Positions 39,617-50,804 are shown, numbered from the stretch's first letter. The stretch: DNA of 64,000 bases from Bacillus proteolyticus (GCF_001884065.1 NZ_MACH01000086.1:1-64000), one strand, 5' to 3'. Program-made: numbers and translations. The notes: generated from the sequence alone by a model not told the origin.

Positions 39617-40450
39617 TTATAAATACCAAAAGTGGAAATTAGATAAACTACTTAATAGAAAAATGTTAACTAGCATTACGAGAAATGCCCCTACATTCCA
39701 CAGTACAATTTTCTTACCTTGCAACACATCTGCCGCTCGTAAATACAAGCCCGCACAATATACAAATAGAACAACAAACGAACCGATTACTTTCGTATCA
39801 TACCAATGGAAATTGTCCAATTTTGTATATCCCCATATGCATCCTAATAAAATTGCTAGTAAGAAGAATGGCACAGAAAATAAATTTAATCCGTAAGACG
39901 TAGATTCAAGCTTCGGCAAGTTCCCTAACCTTCTTAATCTCGCATTCCACTTTTTCTTTTTTAATAGGCGATATTGCAGTAAATACATAATAGAAAAAAT
40001 AAACGATACAGTAAACGTTGCATAAGAAATAATCGCCATTCCGACATGCACGTATACAAGTTCTGAAACCAATTGCTCTGCAAGTACTGGCGACATCTTT
40101 CCGAGCGGTGTAAAAATCGAAAAAGCGCTTACGCCAAATGCAACAACATTTGTAAAAAAGACTAGAAAGTCAACGCGCATAAATCGATTGATGACTAACG
40201 ACATCGTAATCAATAACCAAACATAAAAATAAATCCCTGATAATAAAGTCAAAATGGGATTCGTTTCTGAATCTGTCGCCCTAAGCAACATAAAAATAGA
40301 CTGCAATACCCATACAATCGAAAGTAACCAAAAAGCAAATCGGTTCGCCTTTCGGTTACTTTGGAAATAATCTATAAAATATAAACTAATGCTACAAGCA
40401 TATAAAATAATTGCAATATGATAAATAATACTGTTATTTAAAAAACTCAT
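39617..40450 (-). CDS. hemX: HemX, CcsA-like membrane protein regulating glutamyl-tRNA reductase
   Basis: 277 residues with about eight membrane helices and the CcsA/ResC-type fold, including WxxxxxxLG and the HVGMAIISYATF segment. In B. subtilis HemX lowers HemA levels. ATG at 40450 was chosen because GGAAGG precedes it and it lies just after the hemA stop. The longer frame would overlap hemA by 28 bp. Confidence 0.93.
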   Translation of the reverse strand: MSFLNNSIIYHIAIILYACSISLYFIDYFQSNRKANRFAFWLLSIVWVLQSIFMLLRATDSETNPILTLLSGIYFYVWLLITMSLVINRFMRVDFLVFFTNVVAFGVSAFSIFTPLGKMSPVLAEQLVSELVYVHVGMAIISYATFTVSFIFSIMYLLQYRLLKKKKWNARLRRLGNLPKLESTSYGLNLFSVPFFLLAILLGCIWGYTKLDNFHWYDTKVIGSFVVLFVYCAGLYLRAADVLQGKKIVLWNVGAFLVMLVNIFLLSSLSNFHFWYL

Positions 40451-40467
40451 CCGATCATCCTTCCAAA

Positions 40468-41799
40468 TTATAAAGATGGAACGGATGGTGTCCACGCTCT
40501 TTTATGTTCTACTTCTTCCGTATTTCCCGCTTCTTCTACTTCTAAATCAAAAATCTTCGCAAATAAAGCTAATTTTTCGTCGGCTCCCTCTTCAACAGCT
40601 AGTTCTTTAGCTACTAAAATTGGGTCTTTTAACAATTGATTAATAATACTTTTCGTATGTTTACTAATTACTTTTTTCTCACGATCACTTAGGTTTGGTA
40701 TTTTCCGCTCAAGACTTTCCATCGTATCACTTTGAATTGCTAGCGCTTTATCACGAAGAGCCGATATTAACGGCACAACACCAAGCGTACTTAACCACGT
40801 TTTAAATAAAACCATTTCCTCTTCAATCATAAATTGAATCTTCTCTGCTTCTTTTAAACGTTCAGCACGGTTTGCTTCAACTACACCTTGCAGATCGTCG
40901 ATATCATATAAGAAAGAGCCTTCTAATTTGTCAATCGCAGGATCAATATCACGTGGCACTGCAATATCAACCATAAATAACGGACGACCAGAGCGCATTC
41001 TCTCTACTTTCGTCATCATTTCTTTCGTAATAACATATTCTGATGCACCCGTTGAACTAATTAAAATATCCGCTTCTAATAATGCACATTGCAATTCACT
41101 TAAAGGCTTTGCATGTCCCATATATTTCTCAGCCATCACTTCCGCTTTCGTAAGCGTCCTATTCATAACTGTTACTTTACGAGCACCGCTTCCGTATAAG
41201 TTCTGCAGTGCAAGTTCACCCATCTTACCCGCACCAAGAATAAGTATATGACAATCTGTTAAATCGCCAAATATTTTCTTTCCGAGCTCAACAGCAGCAT
41301 AACTAACAGACATCGCACTTCCACCAATTGTTGTTTCTGAGTGCGCACGTTTTGCTAACGTAACCACTTGCTTAAACAATTCATTAAAAATTGTGCCTGT
41401 CGCTTTTACTTGTTGCGCTTCTAAAAAGCTATCTTTTATTTGACCTAAAATCTGCGTCTCTCCAACTACCATAGAATCTAAACCGCACGTTACGCGGAAT
41501 AAATGATCTATTGCACCATCTTGTTCAAAAATAGTTAAATATGGTGCGACCTCTTCTATTTCAAGCTGAAACCAATCAGCTAAAAACTTCTTAATGTAAT
41601 ACCGTCCCGTGTGTAATTGATCGACAACAGCGTAAATCTCAGTGCGATTACAAGTTGATACAATGACGTTTTCTAGCACGCTCTTTTGATTTTGTAATGT
41701 AGTCATTGCTTGCTCTAGCTCTGCTGCCTGAAATGTGAGTTTCTCACGAAATTCTACAGGGGCTGTTCGATAATTTACACTAACAACAAGAATATGCAC
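40468..41799 (-). CDS. hemA: Glutamyl-tRNA reductase HemA
   Basis: 443 residues. Catalytic cysteine C50 in [13 protein letters not shown], dimerisation and NADPH domains with [12 protein letters not shown] and ISSTGA. It reduces glutamyl-tRNA to glutamate-1-semialdehyde and controls haem flux. The start is GTG at 41799 after AGGGGG. First gene of hemAXCDBL, with a PerR-box sequence about 160 bp upstream. Confidence 0.98.
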   Translation of the reverse strand: MHILVVSVNYRTAPVEFREKLTFQAAELEQAMTTLQNQKSVLENVIVSTCNRTEIYAVVDQLHTGRYYIKKFLADWFQLEIEEVAPYLTIFEQDGAIDHLFRVTCGLDSMVVGETQILGQIKDSFLEAQQVKATGTIFNELFKQVVTLAKRAHSETTIGGSAMSVSYAAVELGKKIFGDLTDCHILILGAGKMGELALQNLYGSGARKVTVMNRTLTKAEVMAEKYMGHAKPLSELQCALLEADILISSTGASEYVITKEMMTKVERMRSGRPLFMVDIAVPRDIDPAIDKLEGSFLYDIDDLQGVVEANRAERLKEAEKIQFMIEEEMVLFKTWLSTLGVVPLISALRDKALAIQSDTMESLERKIPNLSDREKKVISKHTKSIINQLLKDPILVAKELAVEEGADEKLALFAKIFDLEVEEAGNTEEVEHKRAWTPSVPSL

Positions 41800-41958
41800 G
41801 CAGCATGTCCCCCTTCACCCGTTTTATCACTTTATCTACTATCATAATACAACTTTCCTCTTATGAATCTGACAATCGTGTGAACAACTGATTATTTTTT
41901 ATTTATTCTCCATATGTAATAAAGGAGCTTCAGTAAAATTAACAAAGAACTCTCTACT

Positions 41959-41973
41959 TTATAATGATTATAA
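41959..41973. promoter_or_regulatory. PerR box upstream of hemA
   Basis: TTATAATGATTATAA is an exact 15-of-15 match to the Bacillus PerR consensus TTATAATNATTATAA. In B. subtilis hemAXCDBL is repressed by the peroxide sensor PerR, so the same control is inferred here. Confidence 0.85.
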
Positions 41974-42137
41974 AATAACAACTCTATTTGTACGTTACCA
42001 AAAAAAGTCCTCATAATCAAGTGTTGGAAACTATTCCATATTAATTATAACATCATCTTTTCTATCTTCTTTCATCATGAAGGAAAATATGTATGATTGT
42101 TCCAAAATATAGTACTCACTTTCTCAATGCAATGCAT

Positions 42138-42166
42138 TTGACATTGTATTTATTTTTCGTTATATT
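42138..42166 (+). promoter_or_regulatory. ohrR-ohr promoter
   Basis: -35 TTGACA at 42138-42143, 17-bp spacer, -10 TATATT at 42161-42166: a near-consensus SigA promoter about 50 bp before ohrR. Confidence 0.8.
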
Positions 42167-42178
42167 GATTTCACAAAA

Positions 42179-42198
42179 TTAAATTGTGCACAATTTAA
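42179..42198. promoter_or_regulatory. OhrR operator
   Basis: Perfect 20-bp palindrome TTAAATTGTGCACAATTTAA just downstream of the -10, covering the expected transcription start. The AATTGT/ACAATT half sites resemble known OhrR operators. Autorepression is inferred. Confidence 0.75.
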
Positions 42199-42216
42199 AA
42201 ATATAAGGAGTTGCTT

Positions 42217-42669
42217 ATGAAAGAAAATCCTTTACATCTAGATAACCAACTTTGTTTTTCTATTTACGCTTGTTCTAAAGAGGTTACCCGTTTTTATCGG
42301 CCCTATTTAGAAGAAATGGGCATTACGTATCCCCAGTACATTACGTTACTCGTACTATGGGAGCAAGATGGACTAACAGTGAAAGAAATTGGCGAACGCC
42401 TATTTTTAGATTCTGGTACGTTAACACCTATGTTAAAACGAATGGAATCATTAAAACTTGTAAAACGTGTTCGCTCAAAAGAAGACGAGCGAAAAGTTTG
42501 TATTGAATTAACAGAACAAGGTAAAGATTTAAAAGAAAAGGCTTGCTCATTACCGACAACGATGGCTACAAATTTAGGAATTACAGAGCGAGAATATCGT
42601 TCTTTATTAATTCAATTAAATACACTAATTGAAACAATGAAAACCATTAATGATAGAAAAGGGGAATAA
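42217..42669 (+). CDS. ohrR: Organic peroxide-sensing MarR-family repressor OhrR
   Basis: 150 residues. Winged-helix MarR fold with LTVKEIGERLFLDSGTLTPMLKRME. The N-terminal cysteine in LDNQLCFSIYACS corresponds to the peroxide-reactive Cys15 of B. subtilis OhrR, and a further cysteine follows six residues later. ATG 42217 has AAGGAG seven bases upstream; a TTG two codons earlier is not needed. Forms an operon with ohr, 2 bp downstream. Confidence 0.93.
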   Translation: MKENPLHLDNQLCFSIYACSKEVTRFYRPYLEEMGITYPQYITLLVLWEQDGLTVKEIGERLFLDSGTLTPMLKRMESLKLVKRVRSKEDERKVCIELTEQGKDLKEKACSLPTTMATNLGITEREYRSLLIQLNTLIETMKTINDRKGE

Positions 42670-42671
42670 AC

Positions 42672-43088
42672 ATGGATAAATTATATACTGCTTCAGTAAC
42701 AGCAACAGGTGGAAGAAACGGGAAAGTAGTTTCAGATGATGGCATATTAAACCTTGATGTAAAAATGCCGAAAGCACTAGGTGGTGCAGGCGGAGAGGCA
42801 ACAAATCCAGAACAACTATTTGCTGCTGGTTATGCCGCTTGCTTTGATAGTGCATTACAACTTGTCATTCGTACAAAACGTGTGAAAGTGGAAAGTACAG
42901 AAGTAACTGCTCACGTTTCTATCGGAAAAGATACAGATGGTGGTTTCGGTCTATCTGCTGTACTTGATGTACATGTCGCCGGCGTTTCACATAGCGAAGC
43001 ACAAGAACTTGTAGAAGCTGCTCACGGGGTGTGTCCGTACTCTAAAGCAACACGAGGGAATATTGAAGTAACATTAAACGTACGCTAA
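42672..43088 (+). CDS. ohr: Organic hydroperoxide resistance protein Ohr
   Basis: 138 residues, OsmC/Ohr family. The two redox cysteines are C57 (AAGYAACFDSAL) and C121 (HGVCPYSKATRGN), both in the conserved Ohr context. It reduces organic and fatty-acid hydroperoxides using lipoylated proteins. Co-transcribed with its repressor and absent from this position in B. subtilis, so the pair is a local insertion between hemA and engB. Confidence 0.96.
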   Translation: MDKLYTASVTATGGRNGKVVSDDGILNLDVKMPKALGGAGGEATNPEQLFAAGYAACFDSALQLVIRTKRVKVESTEVTAHVSIGKDTDGGFGLSAVLDVHVAGVSHSEAQELVEAAHGVCPYSKATRGNIEVTLNVR

Positions 43089-43100
43089 AAGTGTATAAAG

Positions 43101-43135
43101 AAAAAAACGCGCGACATTCGTCACGCGTTTTTTGT
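43101..43135. terminator. Bidirectional terminator between ohr and engB
   Basis: AAAAAACGCG / CGCGTTTTTT hairpin between convergent genes; serves both strands. Confidence 0.85.
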
Positions 43136-43717
43136 TTTTGTCATTTTATGAATTGCTTTCCATGCCTCTTCTTTTCCAAGTCCTGTTTCAGAAGAGAATA
43201 GAACGATTTCATCGCCAATTTCAACAGCAAGCGTTTCTTTTACAACTTTTAAATGCTTTTGCCATTTCCCTTTCGGAATTTTATCGGCTTTCGTTGCAAT
43301 AATAATTGTTGGGATTTCATAATGCTTTAAGAAATCATACATCATCACGTCATCTTTTGTTGGTTGGTGACGTAAATCAACTACTAATACAGCTGCGTCT
43401 AATTGCTCACGTGTTGTAAAGTAAGTTTCAATCATCTTGCCCCATGCCGCGCGCTCCGTTTTAGATACTTTCGCATATCCATAACCTGGAACGTCAACAA
43501 AATGCATCATCTCATTGATTAAGAAAAAGTTCAGTGTTTGCGTTTTTCCTGGTTTAGAAGAAATACGTACTAACTTTTTACGATTTAAAATTTTATTAAT
43601 GAAGGAAGATTTCCCGACATTTGAACGACCTGCTAATGCAATTTCTGGTAAATCACTGTCTGGATATTGTTCTGGTTTAACAGCACTAATTACAATATCT
43701 GCTTTTGTTACTTTCAT
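43121..43717 (-). CDS. engB: Ribosome biogenesis GTPase YsxC (EngB)
   Basis: 198 residues. P-loop [15 protein letters not shown] (about 30-44), G2/G3 with GKTQTLNFF and [10 protein letters not shown]4 TKADK. An essential GTPase for 50S assembly. The start overlaps lonA by 4 bp, so the two are coupled. Confidence 0.97.
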   Translation of the reverse strand: MKVTKADIVISAVKPEQYPDSDLPEIALAGRSNVGKSSFINKILNRKKLVRISSKPGKTQTLNFFLINEMMHFVDVPGYGYAKVSKTERAAWGKMIETYFTTREQLDAAVLVVDLRHQPTKDDVMMYDFLKHYEIPTIIIATKADKIPKGKWQKHLKVVKETLAVEIGDEIVLFSSETGLGKEEAWKAIHKMTKTKNA

Positions 43718-46044
43718 TGTTTCACTCCTACTAATGCGTGCTCCAATACTTCATCTAAATGAGATGCAAGCACAAACGTAAGGTTTTCTTTTACGCTCTC
43801 TGGAATATCATCTAAATCTTTCTCGTTTTCTGCTGGCAAAATAATTTTTGTTAAGCCTGCGCGGTGAGCACTTAATGTTTTTTCTTTTAAACCACCAATT
43901 GGTAATACACGACCACGAAGTGTAATTTCACCTGTCATACCTACTTCTTTACTTACAGGAATACCTGTTAGTGCCGAAATAAGTGCCGTTGCCATCGTAA
44001 TACCTGCTGACGGTCCATCTTTTGGAACTGCTCCTTCTGGAACATGAATATGAATATCATTTTTCTCATGGAAATTCGGATCGATCTGCAGCTCTTCTGC
44101 ACGAGAACGAATATAGCTAAACGCTGCTTGTGCTGATTCTTTCATAACATCCCCAAGTTTCCCTGTTAAAATTAATTTCCCTTTACCTGGCGCTACAGAC
44201 ACTTCAATAGCCAGTGTATCACCACCAGCTGCAGTGTAAGCTAAACCAGTCGCCATACCAACTTGGTCTGTCTTCTCAGCTTGTCCGTAACGGAATATGT
44301 GCTTACCAAGTAAATCAACAACATTTTTCTCCGTTACAATAATTCGCTTGCGTTCTGCTGTAACAATGATTTTTGCTGCTTTACGACAAACTTTTGCAAT
44401 TTGACGCTCTAGTGTACGAACACCAGCCTCACGTGTATAATAACGAATAATTTCAAGAAGCGCTTCATCACGTACTTGTAAATTACCTTTTCGTAAGCCA
44501 TGCTCTTTTAATTGTTTCGGCAGTAAATGTTCACGAGCAATGTGTACCTTTTCAAGTTCTGTATAGCCAGCAATCGAAATGATTTCCATACGGTCAAGCA
44601 ACGGACCTGGAATACTTGAAAGTGTATTAGCAGTTGCTACAAACATAACTTTCGATAGATCATATGGCTCTTCAATGTAATGATCACTAAAGTTATGGTT
44701 TTGTTCTGGATCTAACACTTCAAGTAATGCTGCTGATGGATCTCCACGGAAATCGTTAGACATTTTATCAATCTCATCTAATAAGAAGACTGGATTAACT
44801 GTTTTCGCCTTTTTCATACCTTGAATAATGCGTCCTGGCATTGCTCCAACATACGTACGGCGGTGACCACGAATTTCAGATTCATCACGTACACCGCCAA
44901 GGGATACACGGACAAAGTTACGATTCAATGATGTTGCGATAGAACGAGCTAACGAAGTTTTTCCGACCCCAGGAGGTCCTACTAAACAAAGAATAGGGCC
45001 TTTTAATGAGTTAGTCAATTTTTGTACAGCTAAATATTCAAGCACTCGCTCTTTTACTTTTTCAAGGCCGTAATGATCTTTATTTAAAATCTCTTCAGAA
45101 TGAACAAGATCAATCATATCCTCTGTCGCTTCTGTCCACGGAAGGGCTAATAACCAGTCAATATAATTGCGAATAACACCGCTCTCCGCAGAACTTGTTG
45201 GTAACTTTTCATAACGATCTAATTCTTTCAGCGCAGCCTTCGTTGTTTCTTCAGGCATTCCTGACTGTTCAATTTTCTCACGAAGTTCTTCAACTTCTCC
45301 GCCCTTACCTTCTTTATCACCAAGTTCTGTTTGAATCGCCTTCATTTGCTCACGTAAGAAATATTCTTTTTGTGTGCGCTCCATTGAACGTTTCACTTTT
45401 TGTCCAATTTTCTTTTCTAGGCTAAGCAACTCTTGTTCATCTTGAATAATTGAAATAAGTGTATGTAGTCGTTCTTTTACAGATACAATCTCTAAAATCT
45501 CTTGTTTCTGCTTCGTTTTAATCGGCAAGTGAGAAGCAATTAAATCAGCTAGTCTTCCCGGTTCTTCTACATCAGCTACCGTTGCAAATGTTTCATTTGA
45601 AACTTTTTTCGAAACTTTAATATATTGTTCGAAATGCTCTAGTAACGTACGCATAAGAGCTTTCTCTTCTAAATCATCTTCCACTTCTTCCGTTACCGTT
45701 TTAATAGAAACTTGCACTACATTTTCTTCTTCGATAAACTCTACTACTTCTGCTCTATGTAAACCTTCCACAAGGACACGAAGCGTACCGTTCGGCAATT
45801 TTAGCATTTGCTTCACTTTCGCCACTGTACCTACACTATATATGTCATCTTCTTTCGGATCATCGATATTCATTTCTTTTTGCATTGCTAAAAAGATGAT
45901 ATTTTCATCCATTGCCGCCTGCTCTAGTGCTTGTATCGATTTATCACGTCCTACATCAAGATGCAGAACCATCGTTGGATATACGAGAACGCCTCTTAAT
46001 GGTAGGAGGGGCACAATTCTTTCGTTCGTATTCATACTAGACAT
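43714..46044 (-). CDS. lonA: ATP-dependent protease LonA
   Basis: 776 residues. LON substrate domain (about 10-205), coiled coil, AAA+ domain with Walker [15 protein letters not shown] near 360 and Walker [11 protein letters not shown], and the Ser-Lys protease domain with [12 protein letters not shown]. The catalytic serine is in DGPSAG and the lysine lies about 43 residues later. The start ATG 46044 follows GGAGGTGCT. The longer frame adds 11 residues without support. It degrades misfolded and regulatory proteins. Confidence 0.97.
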   Translation of the reverse strand: MSSMNTNERIVPLLPLRGVLVYPTMVLHLDVGRDKSIQALEQAAMDENIIFLAMQKEMNIDDPKEDDIYSVGTVAKVKQMLKLPNGTLRVLVEGLHRAEVVEFIEEENVVQVSIKTVTEEVEDDLEEKALMRTLLEHFEQYIKVSKKVSNETFATVADVEEPGRLADLIASHLPIKTKQKQEILEIVSVKERLHTLISIIQDEQELLSLEKKIGQKVKRSMERTQKEYFLREQMKAIQTELGDKEGKGGEVEELREKIEQSGMPEETTKAALKELDRYEKLPTSSAESGVIRNYIDWLLALPWTEATEDMIDLVHSEEILNKDHYGLEKVKERVLEYLAVQKLTNSLKGPILCLVGPPGVGKTSLARSIATSLNRNFVRVSLGGVRDESEIRGHRRTYVGAMPGRIIQGMKKAKTVNPVFLLDEIDKMSNDFRGDPSAALLEVLDPEQNHNFSDHYIEEPYDLSKVMFVATANTLSSIPGPLLDRMEIISIAGYTELEKVHIAREHLLPKQLKEHGLRKGNLQVRDEALLEIIRYYTREAGVRTLERQIAKVCRKAAKIIVTAERKRIIVTEKNVVDLLGKHIFRYGQAEKTDQVGMATGLAYTAAGGDTLAIEVSVAPGKGKLILTGKLGDVMKESAQAAFSYIRSRAEELQIDPNFHEKNDIHIHVPEGAVPKDGPSAGITMATALISALTGIPVSKEVGMTGEITLRGRVLPIGGLKEKTLSAHRAGLTKIILPAENEKDLDDIPESVKENLTFVLASHLDEVLEHALVGVKQ

Positions 46045-46105
46045 AGCACCTCCATAATAAATTAAACTCCTGTTCAACTATTTTATATTACAATACATCT
46101 AGATG

Positions 46106-46130
46106 CAATTGCAGAGATTCTCCGCAATTG
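46106..46130. promoter_or_regulatory. Inverted repeat upstream of lonA
   Basis: Arms CAATTGC (46106-46112) and GCAATTG (46124-46130), with a loop holding a further GAGA/TCTC pair, 62 bp before lonA. It could be an operator or a leader hairpin. It does not resemble CIRCE or a CtsR heptad repeat. Confidence 0.35.
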
Positions 46131-46159
46131 TAAATATCTTGTTTTTCTCCCTTATGAAA

Positions 46160-46204
46160 AGAAAAAAGACTCCGCTTAAGCATACAAACTTAAACGAAGT
46201 CTGG
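46160..46204 (-). terminator. lonB terminator
   Basis: Hairpin AGACTTCGTTTAAG / CTTAAGCGGAGTCT followed by TTTTTTC on the minus strand. Confidence 0.85.
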
Positions 46205-46226
46205 CAAATTTTATTATCGTTTATTC

Positions 46227-47897
46227 TTACATTGATTGTGCATCTGTTTCGTCCAAAGCAGTCTGTACATCAATCTCACGATGCATATTTTCCTGCATAA
46301 ATGTTAATTCAAATACTTCTTTTAATTTGCGGACAGGAATGATTTCAATTCCCTTTATTGTATACAAAAATGGTTGCATGTTTTCAGCCGGAATAATGAC
46401 TTTTTTAGCTCCCGCTTTTTTCGCGGCTTTTATTTTTGCGTACACACCACCAATAGGCTTCACTTCTCCGTGGATACTTATTTCACCTGTCATCGCTACT
46501 TCATTATTCACATATGTACGATGCACCGCTGAATAAACACCCGTTGCCATAGCAATCCCTGCCGAAGGACCATCAATCGGGATACCGCCTGGAAAGTTAA
46601 TATGTATATCGTAGCCTTCTGGAAGTACATCTAGAGAACGGAGTACTGTTAACACATTATCAACAGAACCTTTCGCCATACTTTTACGGCGGATTGATTT
46701 CGTTTGATTACCAATACTTTCCTCTTCCACAATACCAGTTACATTTACTGATCCTTTATCTTTCGCCTTGATTGCTGTTACCTCAATTTCTAATAAAGCG
46801 CCTGTATTCGGTCCATATACAGCAAGCCCGTTCACAAGGCCAATCCTTGGAATTGGATAAATGCGCTTTTCGTACTTTGGTGTAAGTTGGCTCGAATGAA
46901 CAACCCACTCTATATCTTCATCTTTAATGAAAGAACGTTCTTCATTTATCGCCATACCAGCAGAAATTTGTACGAGATTAATCGCTTCCCGTCCATTTCT
47001 TGCATACATTCCAATCATTTCAATACCGTTCTCACCTATTTGCATTTCCACTTTGTCAGCTGCATTCTTCGCTACTTTTTGAATTTCTTCTGTTTCTAAC
47101 TCCCGGAAGAACACTTCTAAACACCGCGACCGAATTGCAGGAGGAATTTCCTCTGGCGAACGCGTCGTTGCACCAACTAAGCGAAAATCGGCTGGTAAAC
47201 CTTTTTGAAAAATATCATGTATATACGTTGGAATCATCGAATTTTCTTCACTATAGTACGCACTTTCCAAAAATACTTTCCGATCTTCTAACACCTTTAA
47301 CATTTTGTTCATTTGAATCGGATGTAATTCACCAATCTCATCAATAAACAAAATACCTCCATGTGCATCTGTTACAGCCCCTTTTTTCGGCTGCGGGATA
47401 CCAGCTTGCCCCATTGCACCCGCTCCTTGATAAATTGGATCATGGACTGAACCAATTAAAGGATCTGCAATACCACGTTCATCAAACCGAGCTGTCGTCG
47501 CATCAAGTTCGATAAATGTTGCATTCGTACGGAATGGAGATTTTGGGTTTCGTTTCGCTTCTTCTAATACAAGGCGTGCTGCCGCTGTCTTTCCGACACC
47601 TGGCGGACCATATATAATCACATGTTGCGGGTTAGGACCACAAAGAGCCGCTTTTAACGACTTAATCCCGTCTTCTTGCCCCACAATGTCTAAAAAGGAT
47701 ATAGGACGCACCTTTTCCGCAAGTGGCTCTGTTAAAGAAACCTCACGCATTTTACGAAGCTGCTCTAATTCTTTTTTCGATTCTCGATCAATTGAAACTT
47801 TTTGTGTTCGCTGATTTCGAAGTAAATGCCAAAAGTACAATCCGACAATTACACCAAAAACAAGTTGAACAAGTAAAAATATATTTGTCCAGCTCAT
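46227..47897 (-). CDS. lonB: Lon-like membrane-anchored protease LonB
   Basis: 556 residues. One N-terminal transmembrane helix (about 5-24), AAA+ domain with Walker [17 protein letters not shown] near 96 and ILFIDEIGEL, and a Lon protease domain with GIPIDGPSAGIAMA near 455. There is no N-terminal substrate domain. In B. subtilis it is made in the forespore under sigma F. Lies between lonA and clpX, as expected. Confidence 0.95.
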   Translation of the reverse strand: MSWTNIFLLVQLVFGVIVGLYFWHLLRNQRTQKVSIDRESKKELEQLRKMREVSLTEPLAEKVRPISFLDIVGQEDGIKSLKAALCGPNPQHVIIYGPPGVGKTAAARLVLEEAKRNPKSPFRTNATFIELDATTARFDERGIADPLIGSVHDPIYQGAGAMGQAGIPQPKKGAVTDAHGGILFIDEIGELHPIQMNKMLKVLEDRKVFLESAYYSEENSMIPTYIHDIFQKGLPADFRLVGATTRSPEEIPPAIRSRCLEVFFRELETEEIQKVAKNAADKVEMQIGENGIEMIGMYARNGREAINLVQISAGMAINEERSFIKDEDIEWVVHSSQLTPKYEKRIYPIPRIGLVNGLAVYGPNTGALLEIEVTAIKAKDKGSVNVTGIVEEESIGNQTKSIRRKSMAKGSVDNVLTVLRSLDVLPEGYDIHINFPGGIPIDGPSAGIAMATGVYSAVHRTYVNNEVAMTGEISIHGEVKPIGGVYAKIKAAKKAGAKKVIIPAENMQPFLYTIKGIEIIPVRKLKEVFELTFMQENMHREIDVQTALDETDAQSM

Positions 47898-47962
47898 AAT
47901 TCATTTCCTCCCGCTATGTTTTATCTTTTAGTATTTCCTGGGAGGAATAGTGCTAAACATAA

Positions 47963-47998
47963 AGAAAAACAGCAATTATAAAAATTGCTGTTTCTTCT
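47963..47998 (-). terminator. clpX terminator
   Basis: Hairpin AAACAGCAATT / AATTGCTGTTT with a T-rich tail. Confidence 0.85.
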
Positions 47999-48003
47999 TC
48001 GCA

Positions 48004-49263
48004 TTATGCAGATGTTTTTGTATCAAGTACAGTACCGTCTTGTAACACCAATTTTGGCGGTGCATTATCAGCTACTGTTTCTTTTGTAAGAATACACTTC
48101 TCGATATCTTTACGAGATGGGAGTTCGAACATTACATCAAGCATTAAGCCTTCAATAATAGAACGAAGGCCACGAGCACCTGTTTTACGTTCAATTGCTT
48201 TTTTCGCAATCTCAACTAGTGCACCTTCTTCAAACTCTAACTCAACATCGTCAAGCTCCAACAATTTTTGGAATTGCTTAACAAGTGCATTTTTCGGTTT
48301 AGTTAAAATATCTACAAGAGCATCTTCATCAAGCGGCTCTAGGTTCGCAATAACTGGAAGACGACCAATAAACTCTGGGATTAAACCGAATCTTAAAAGG
48401 TCCTCTGGTAATACGTGAGATAAAACATGCTTCTCATTTACATCAGCATTTTTCTTCTCAGAACCAAATCCAATTACTTTTTCACCAAGGCGACGTTTAA
48501 TAATTGGCTCGATGCCATCAAACGCTCCACCACAAATGAATAAGATGTTCGTTGTATCAATTTGAATAAACTCTTGATGCGGATGCTTACGACCACCTTG
48601 AGGTGGAACGCTCGCTACAGTACCTTCTAAAATTTTCAGAAGTGCCTGCTGTACACCTTCACCAGATACATCACGTGTAATTGATGGATTTTCGGACTTA
48701 CGTGCCACTTTATCAATCTCATCAATATAAATAATTCCTTTTTCCGCTTTCTCTACATCATAATCAGCCGCTTGAATTAGTTTTAGTAAGATGTTTTCTA
48801 CATCTTCCCCAACGTATCCAGCTTCAGTTAAAGATGTTGCGTCCGCGATTGCAAATGGAACATTTAAAATACGCGCTAATGTTTGTGCCAATAATGTTTT
48901 ACCACTACCAGTTGGCCCAATAAGTGAAATATTACTCTTCGCTAATTCTACATCATCAATTTTGCTGTTAGAATTAATACGTTTGTAATGGTTATATACC
49001 GCTACCGCTAGTGCTTTTTTCGCGTTATCTTGTCCGATGACATACTCATCTAAGATTTCACGAATTTCTACCGGTTTCGGTACATCTTTGAATTCTACTT
49101 CTTCGTCCTTCGCAAGCTCCTCTTGTACAATTTCAGTACAAAGCTCGATACACTCGTCACAAATGTAAACACCTGGACCTGCAACTAACTTTCGAACTTG
49201 CGTTTGTGTTTTACCACAGAAAGAACATTTTAATTGACCTTTTTCATCATTAAATTTAAACAT
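48004..49263 (-). CDS. clpX: ATP-dependent Clp protease ATPase subunit ClpX
   Basis: 419 residues. N-terminal C4 zinc finger (CSFCGK ... CDEC, residues about 13-42), AAA+ with Walker [17 protein letters not shown] and Walker [12 protein letters not shown], and the IGFG loop that docks ClpP ([10 protein letters not shown]). It unfolds substrates for ClpP. ATG 49263 gives the canonical [16 protein letters not shown]; the 25-residue upstream extension was rejected. Confidence 0.98.
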   Translation of the reverse strand: MFKFNDEKGQLKCSFCGKTQTQVRKLVAGPGVYICDECIELCTEIVQEELAKDEEVEFKDVPKPVEIREILDEYVIGQDNAKKALAVAVYNHYKRINSNSKIDDVELAKSNISLIGPTGSGKTLLAQTLARILNVPFAIADATSLTEAGYVGEDVENILLKLIQAADYDVEKAEKGIIYIDEIDKVARKSENPSITRDVSGEGVQQALLKILEGTVASVPPQGGRKHPHQEFIQIDTTNILFICGGAFDGIEPIIKRRLGEKVIGFGSEKKNADVNEKHVLSHVLPEDLLRFGLIPEFIGRLPVIANLEPLDEDALVDILTKPKNALVKQFQKLLELDDVELEFEEGALVEIAKKAIERKTGARGLRSIIEGLMLDVMFELPSRKDIEKCILTKETVADNAPPKLVLQDGTVLDTKTSA

Positions 49264-49487
49264 ATTTTCACACCCCTTACAAAGTGCTAACCTCTTGCCT
49301 TCGTATGTACACGATAAATGTATCGTATGTAAATACATATTATGTCACTACGTGGCGAGAAATACAAATAATATGACTAGTTATGTACAAATAAAAAATT
49401 TTAAAACTTTTGAAGTATGTATATTCGACTTATGAAGAAACTTTTCCTTCTTCATCGAAAAGTTTTATAAATATATTTCTATATTTA

Positions 49488-49526
49488 TAAAACAAGGCAC
49501 GATTAAAATCGCGCCTTGTTATTTTA
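49488..49526 (-). terminator. tig terminator
   Basis: Hairpin AACAAGGCGCGAT / ATCGTGCCTTGTT-type with T run on the minus strand. Confidence 0.85.
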
Positions 49527-50804
49527 TTATGCAGCGTTGTCTACTAAGAAGTCTACAGCTTTACGCACTTTAAGATCTTCAGATAAAGCGTCTACACTTC
49601 CAAGAGCTTGCTTGATAGCGTCTACTGGCATACCGTACATTTCAGCCATTTTTTCAACTTCTGCAGTTACTTCTTCTTCAGTAACTTCGATGTTTTCAGC
49701 TTCAATGATAGCTTCAAGAACAAGGTTGATTCTTACACGTTTTTGTGCATCCTCTTTCATTTGCTCTTTTAATTTGTCAGCGTCAGTACCTGTGAATTGG
49801 TAGTAAAGCTCAAGGTTCATACCTTGTTGGCTTAAACGTTGCTCGAATTCACGAACCATACGATCTAACTCAGTGTCGATCATAGCTTCTGGAATGTCGA
49901 TTTCAGCGTTTGCAGCAGCTAATTCTACTACTTCGTCACGTACTTTGTGCTCAGCTTCGTGCTTTTTGCCTTCTTCTAAGTTTGTACGAAGTTTTGTTTT
50001 TAATTCATCAAGAGTTGCAACTTCTTCGTCAGCATCTTTAGCGAACTCGTCGTTTAACTCAGGAAGTTCTTTTGTTTTGATTTCGTGAATTGTTACTTTG
50101 AATGTTGCTGGTTTGCCAGCTAATTCAGCAGCATGGTACTCTTCTGGGAATGATACTTCAACGTCTTTAGACTCACCAGATTTAAGACCAATTACTTGCT
50201 CTTCGAAACCTGGGATGAAAGTACCAGAACCGATTGCAAGAGAATAGTTTTCGCCTTTTCCGCCTTCAAATGCTTCGCCATCAACGAAACCTTCGAAGTC
50301 GATTACAGCTGTATCACCATTTTCAATAGTTCCTTCTTCTTTAACAACTAGTTCAGCTTGACGCTCTTGTAAAGCTTTTACTTCGTTCTCTACATCTTCG
50401 TCAGTTACAGTTGTTTCAACTTTTTCTACTGCTAAACCTTTGTACTCACCTAATTTAACTTCAGGTTTCACTGTAACTTTTGCAGTGAAGATAAGGTTAG
50501 CATTTTTTTCGAACTTCTCGATGTCGATTTCAGGATGAGCAACTGGGAAGATACCAGCTTCATCGATTGCTTCACCGTATGCTTTTGGTAAGATGATATC
50601 TAAAGCATCTTGGTATAAAGACTCGATACCAAAGCGTTGTTCGAATAACGGACGAGGCATTTTCCCTTTACGGAAACCTGGTACGTTAATTGTTTTTACT
50701 ACTTTTTTGAACGCAGCGTCGATAGAGTTGTTTACTTCTTTAGCATCAACTTCGATTGTTAAAACGCCAACGTTACCTTCTAATTTTTCCCATTTTGTAG
50801 ACAT
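49527..50804 (-). CDS. tig: Trigger factor
   Basis: 425 residues. Ribosome-binding tail with [19 protein letters not shown] (signature near 43-60), an FKBP-type prolyl isomerase domain (about 160-245), and a helical chaperone domain. It binds nascent chains at the ribosome exit. Ends about 260 bp before clpX, with its own terminator. Confidence 0.98.
   Translation of the reverse strand: MSTKWEKLEGNVGVLTIEVDAKEVNNSIDAAFKKVVKTINVPGFRKGKMPRPLFEQRFGIESLYQDALDIILPKAYGEAIDEAGIFPVAHPEIDIEKFEKNANLIFTAKVTVKPEVKLGEYKGLAVEKVETTVTDEDVENEVKALQERQAELVVKEEGTIENGDTAVIDFEGFVDGEAFEGGKGENYSLAIGSGTFIPGFEEQVIGLKSGESKDVEVSFPEEYHAAELAGKPATFKVTIHEIKTKELPELNDEFAKDADEEVATLDELKTKLRTNLEEGKKHEAEHKVRDEVVELAAANAEIDIPEAMIDTELDRMVREFEQRLSQQGMNLELYYQFTGTDADKLKEQMKEDAQKRVRINLVLEAIIEAENIEVTEEEVTAEVEKMAEMYGMPVDAIKQALGSVDALSEDLKVRKAVDFLVDNAA

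Larger units (their letters stand above)
41800..42216. other. hemA-ohrR divergent intergenic region
   Basis: 417 bp without a gene. It holds a PerR-box match (41959-41973) on the hemA side and, on the ohrR side, a clear promoter (42138-42166) and operator (42179-42198). The middle (about 42000-42120) shows nothing I recognise. Confidence 0.7.

Noticed and set aside
46106-46130. CIRCE (HrcA) element before lonA
   Set aside because: Arms CAATTGC / GCAATTG do not match the CIRCE arms TTAGCACTC / GAGTGCTAA, and the loop is 11 bp instead of 9.
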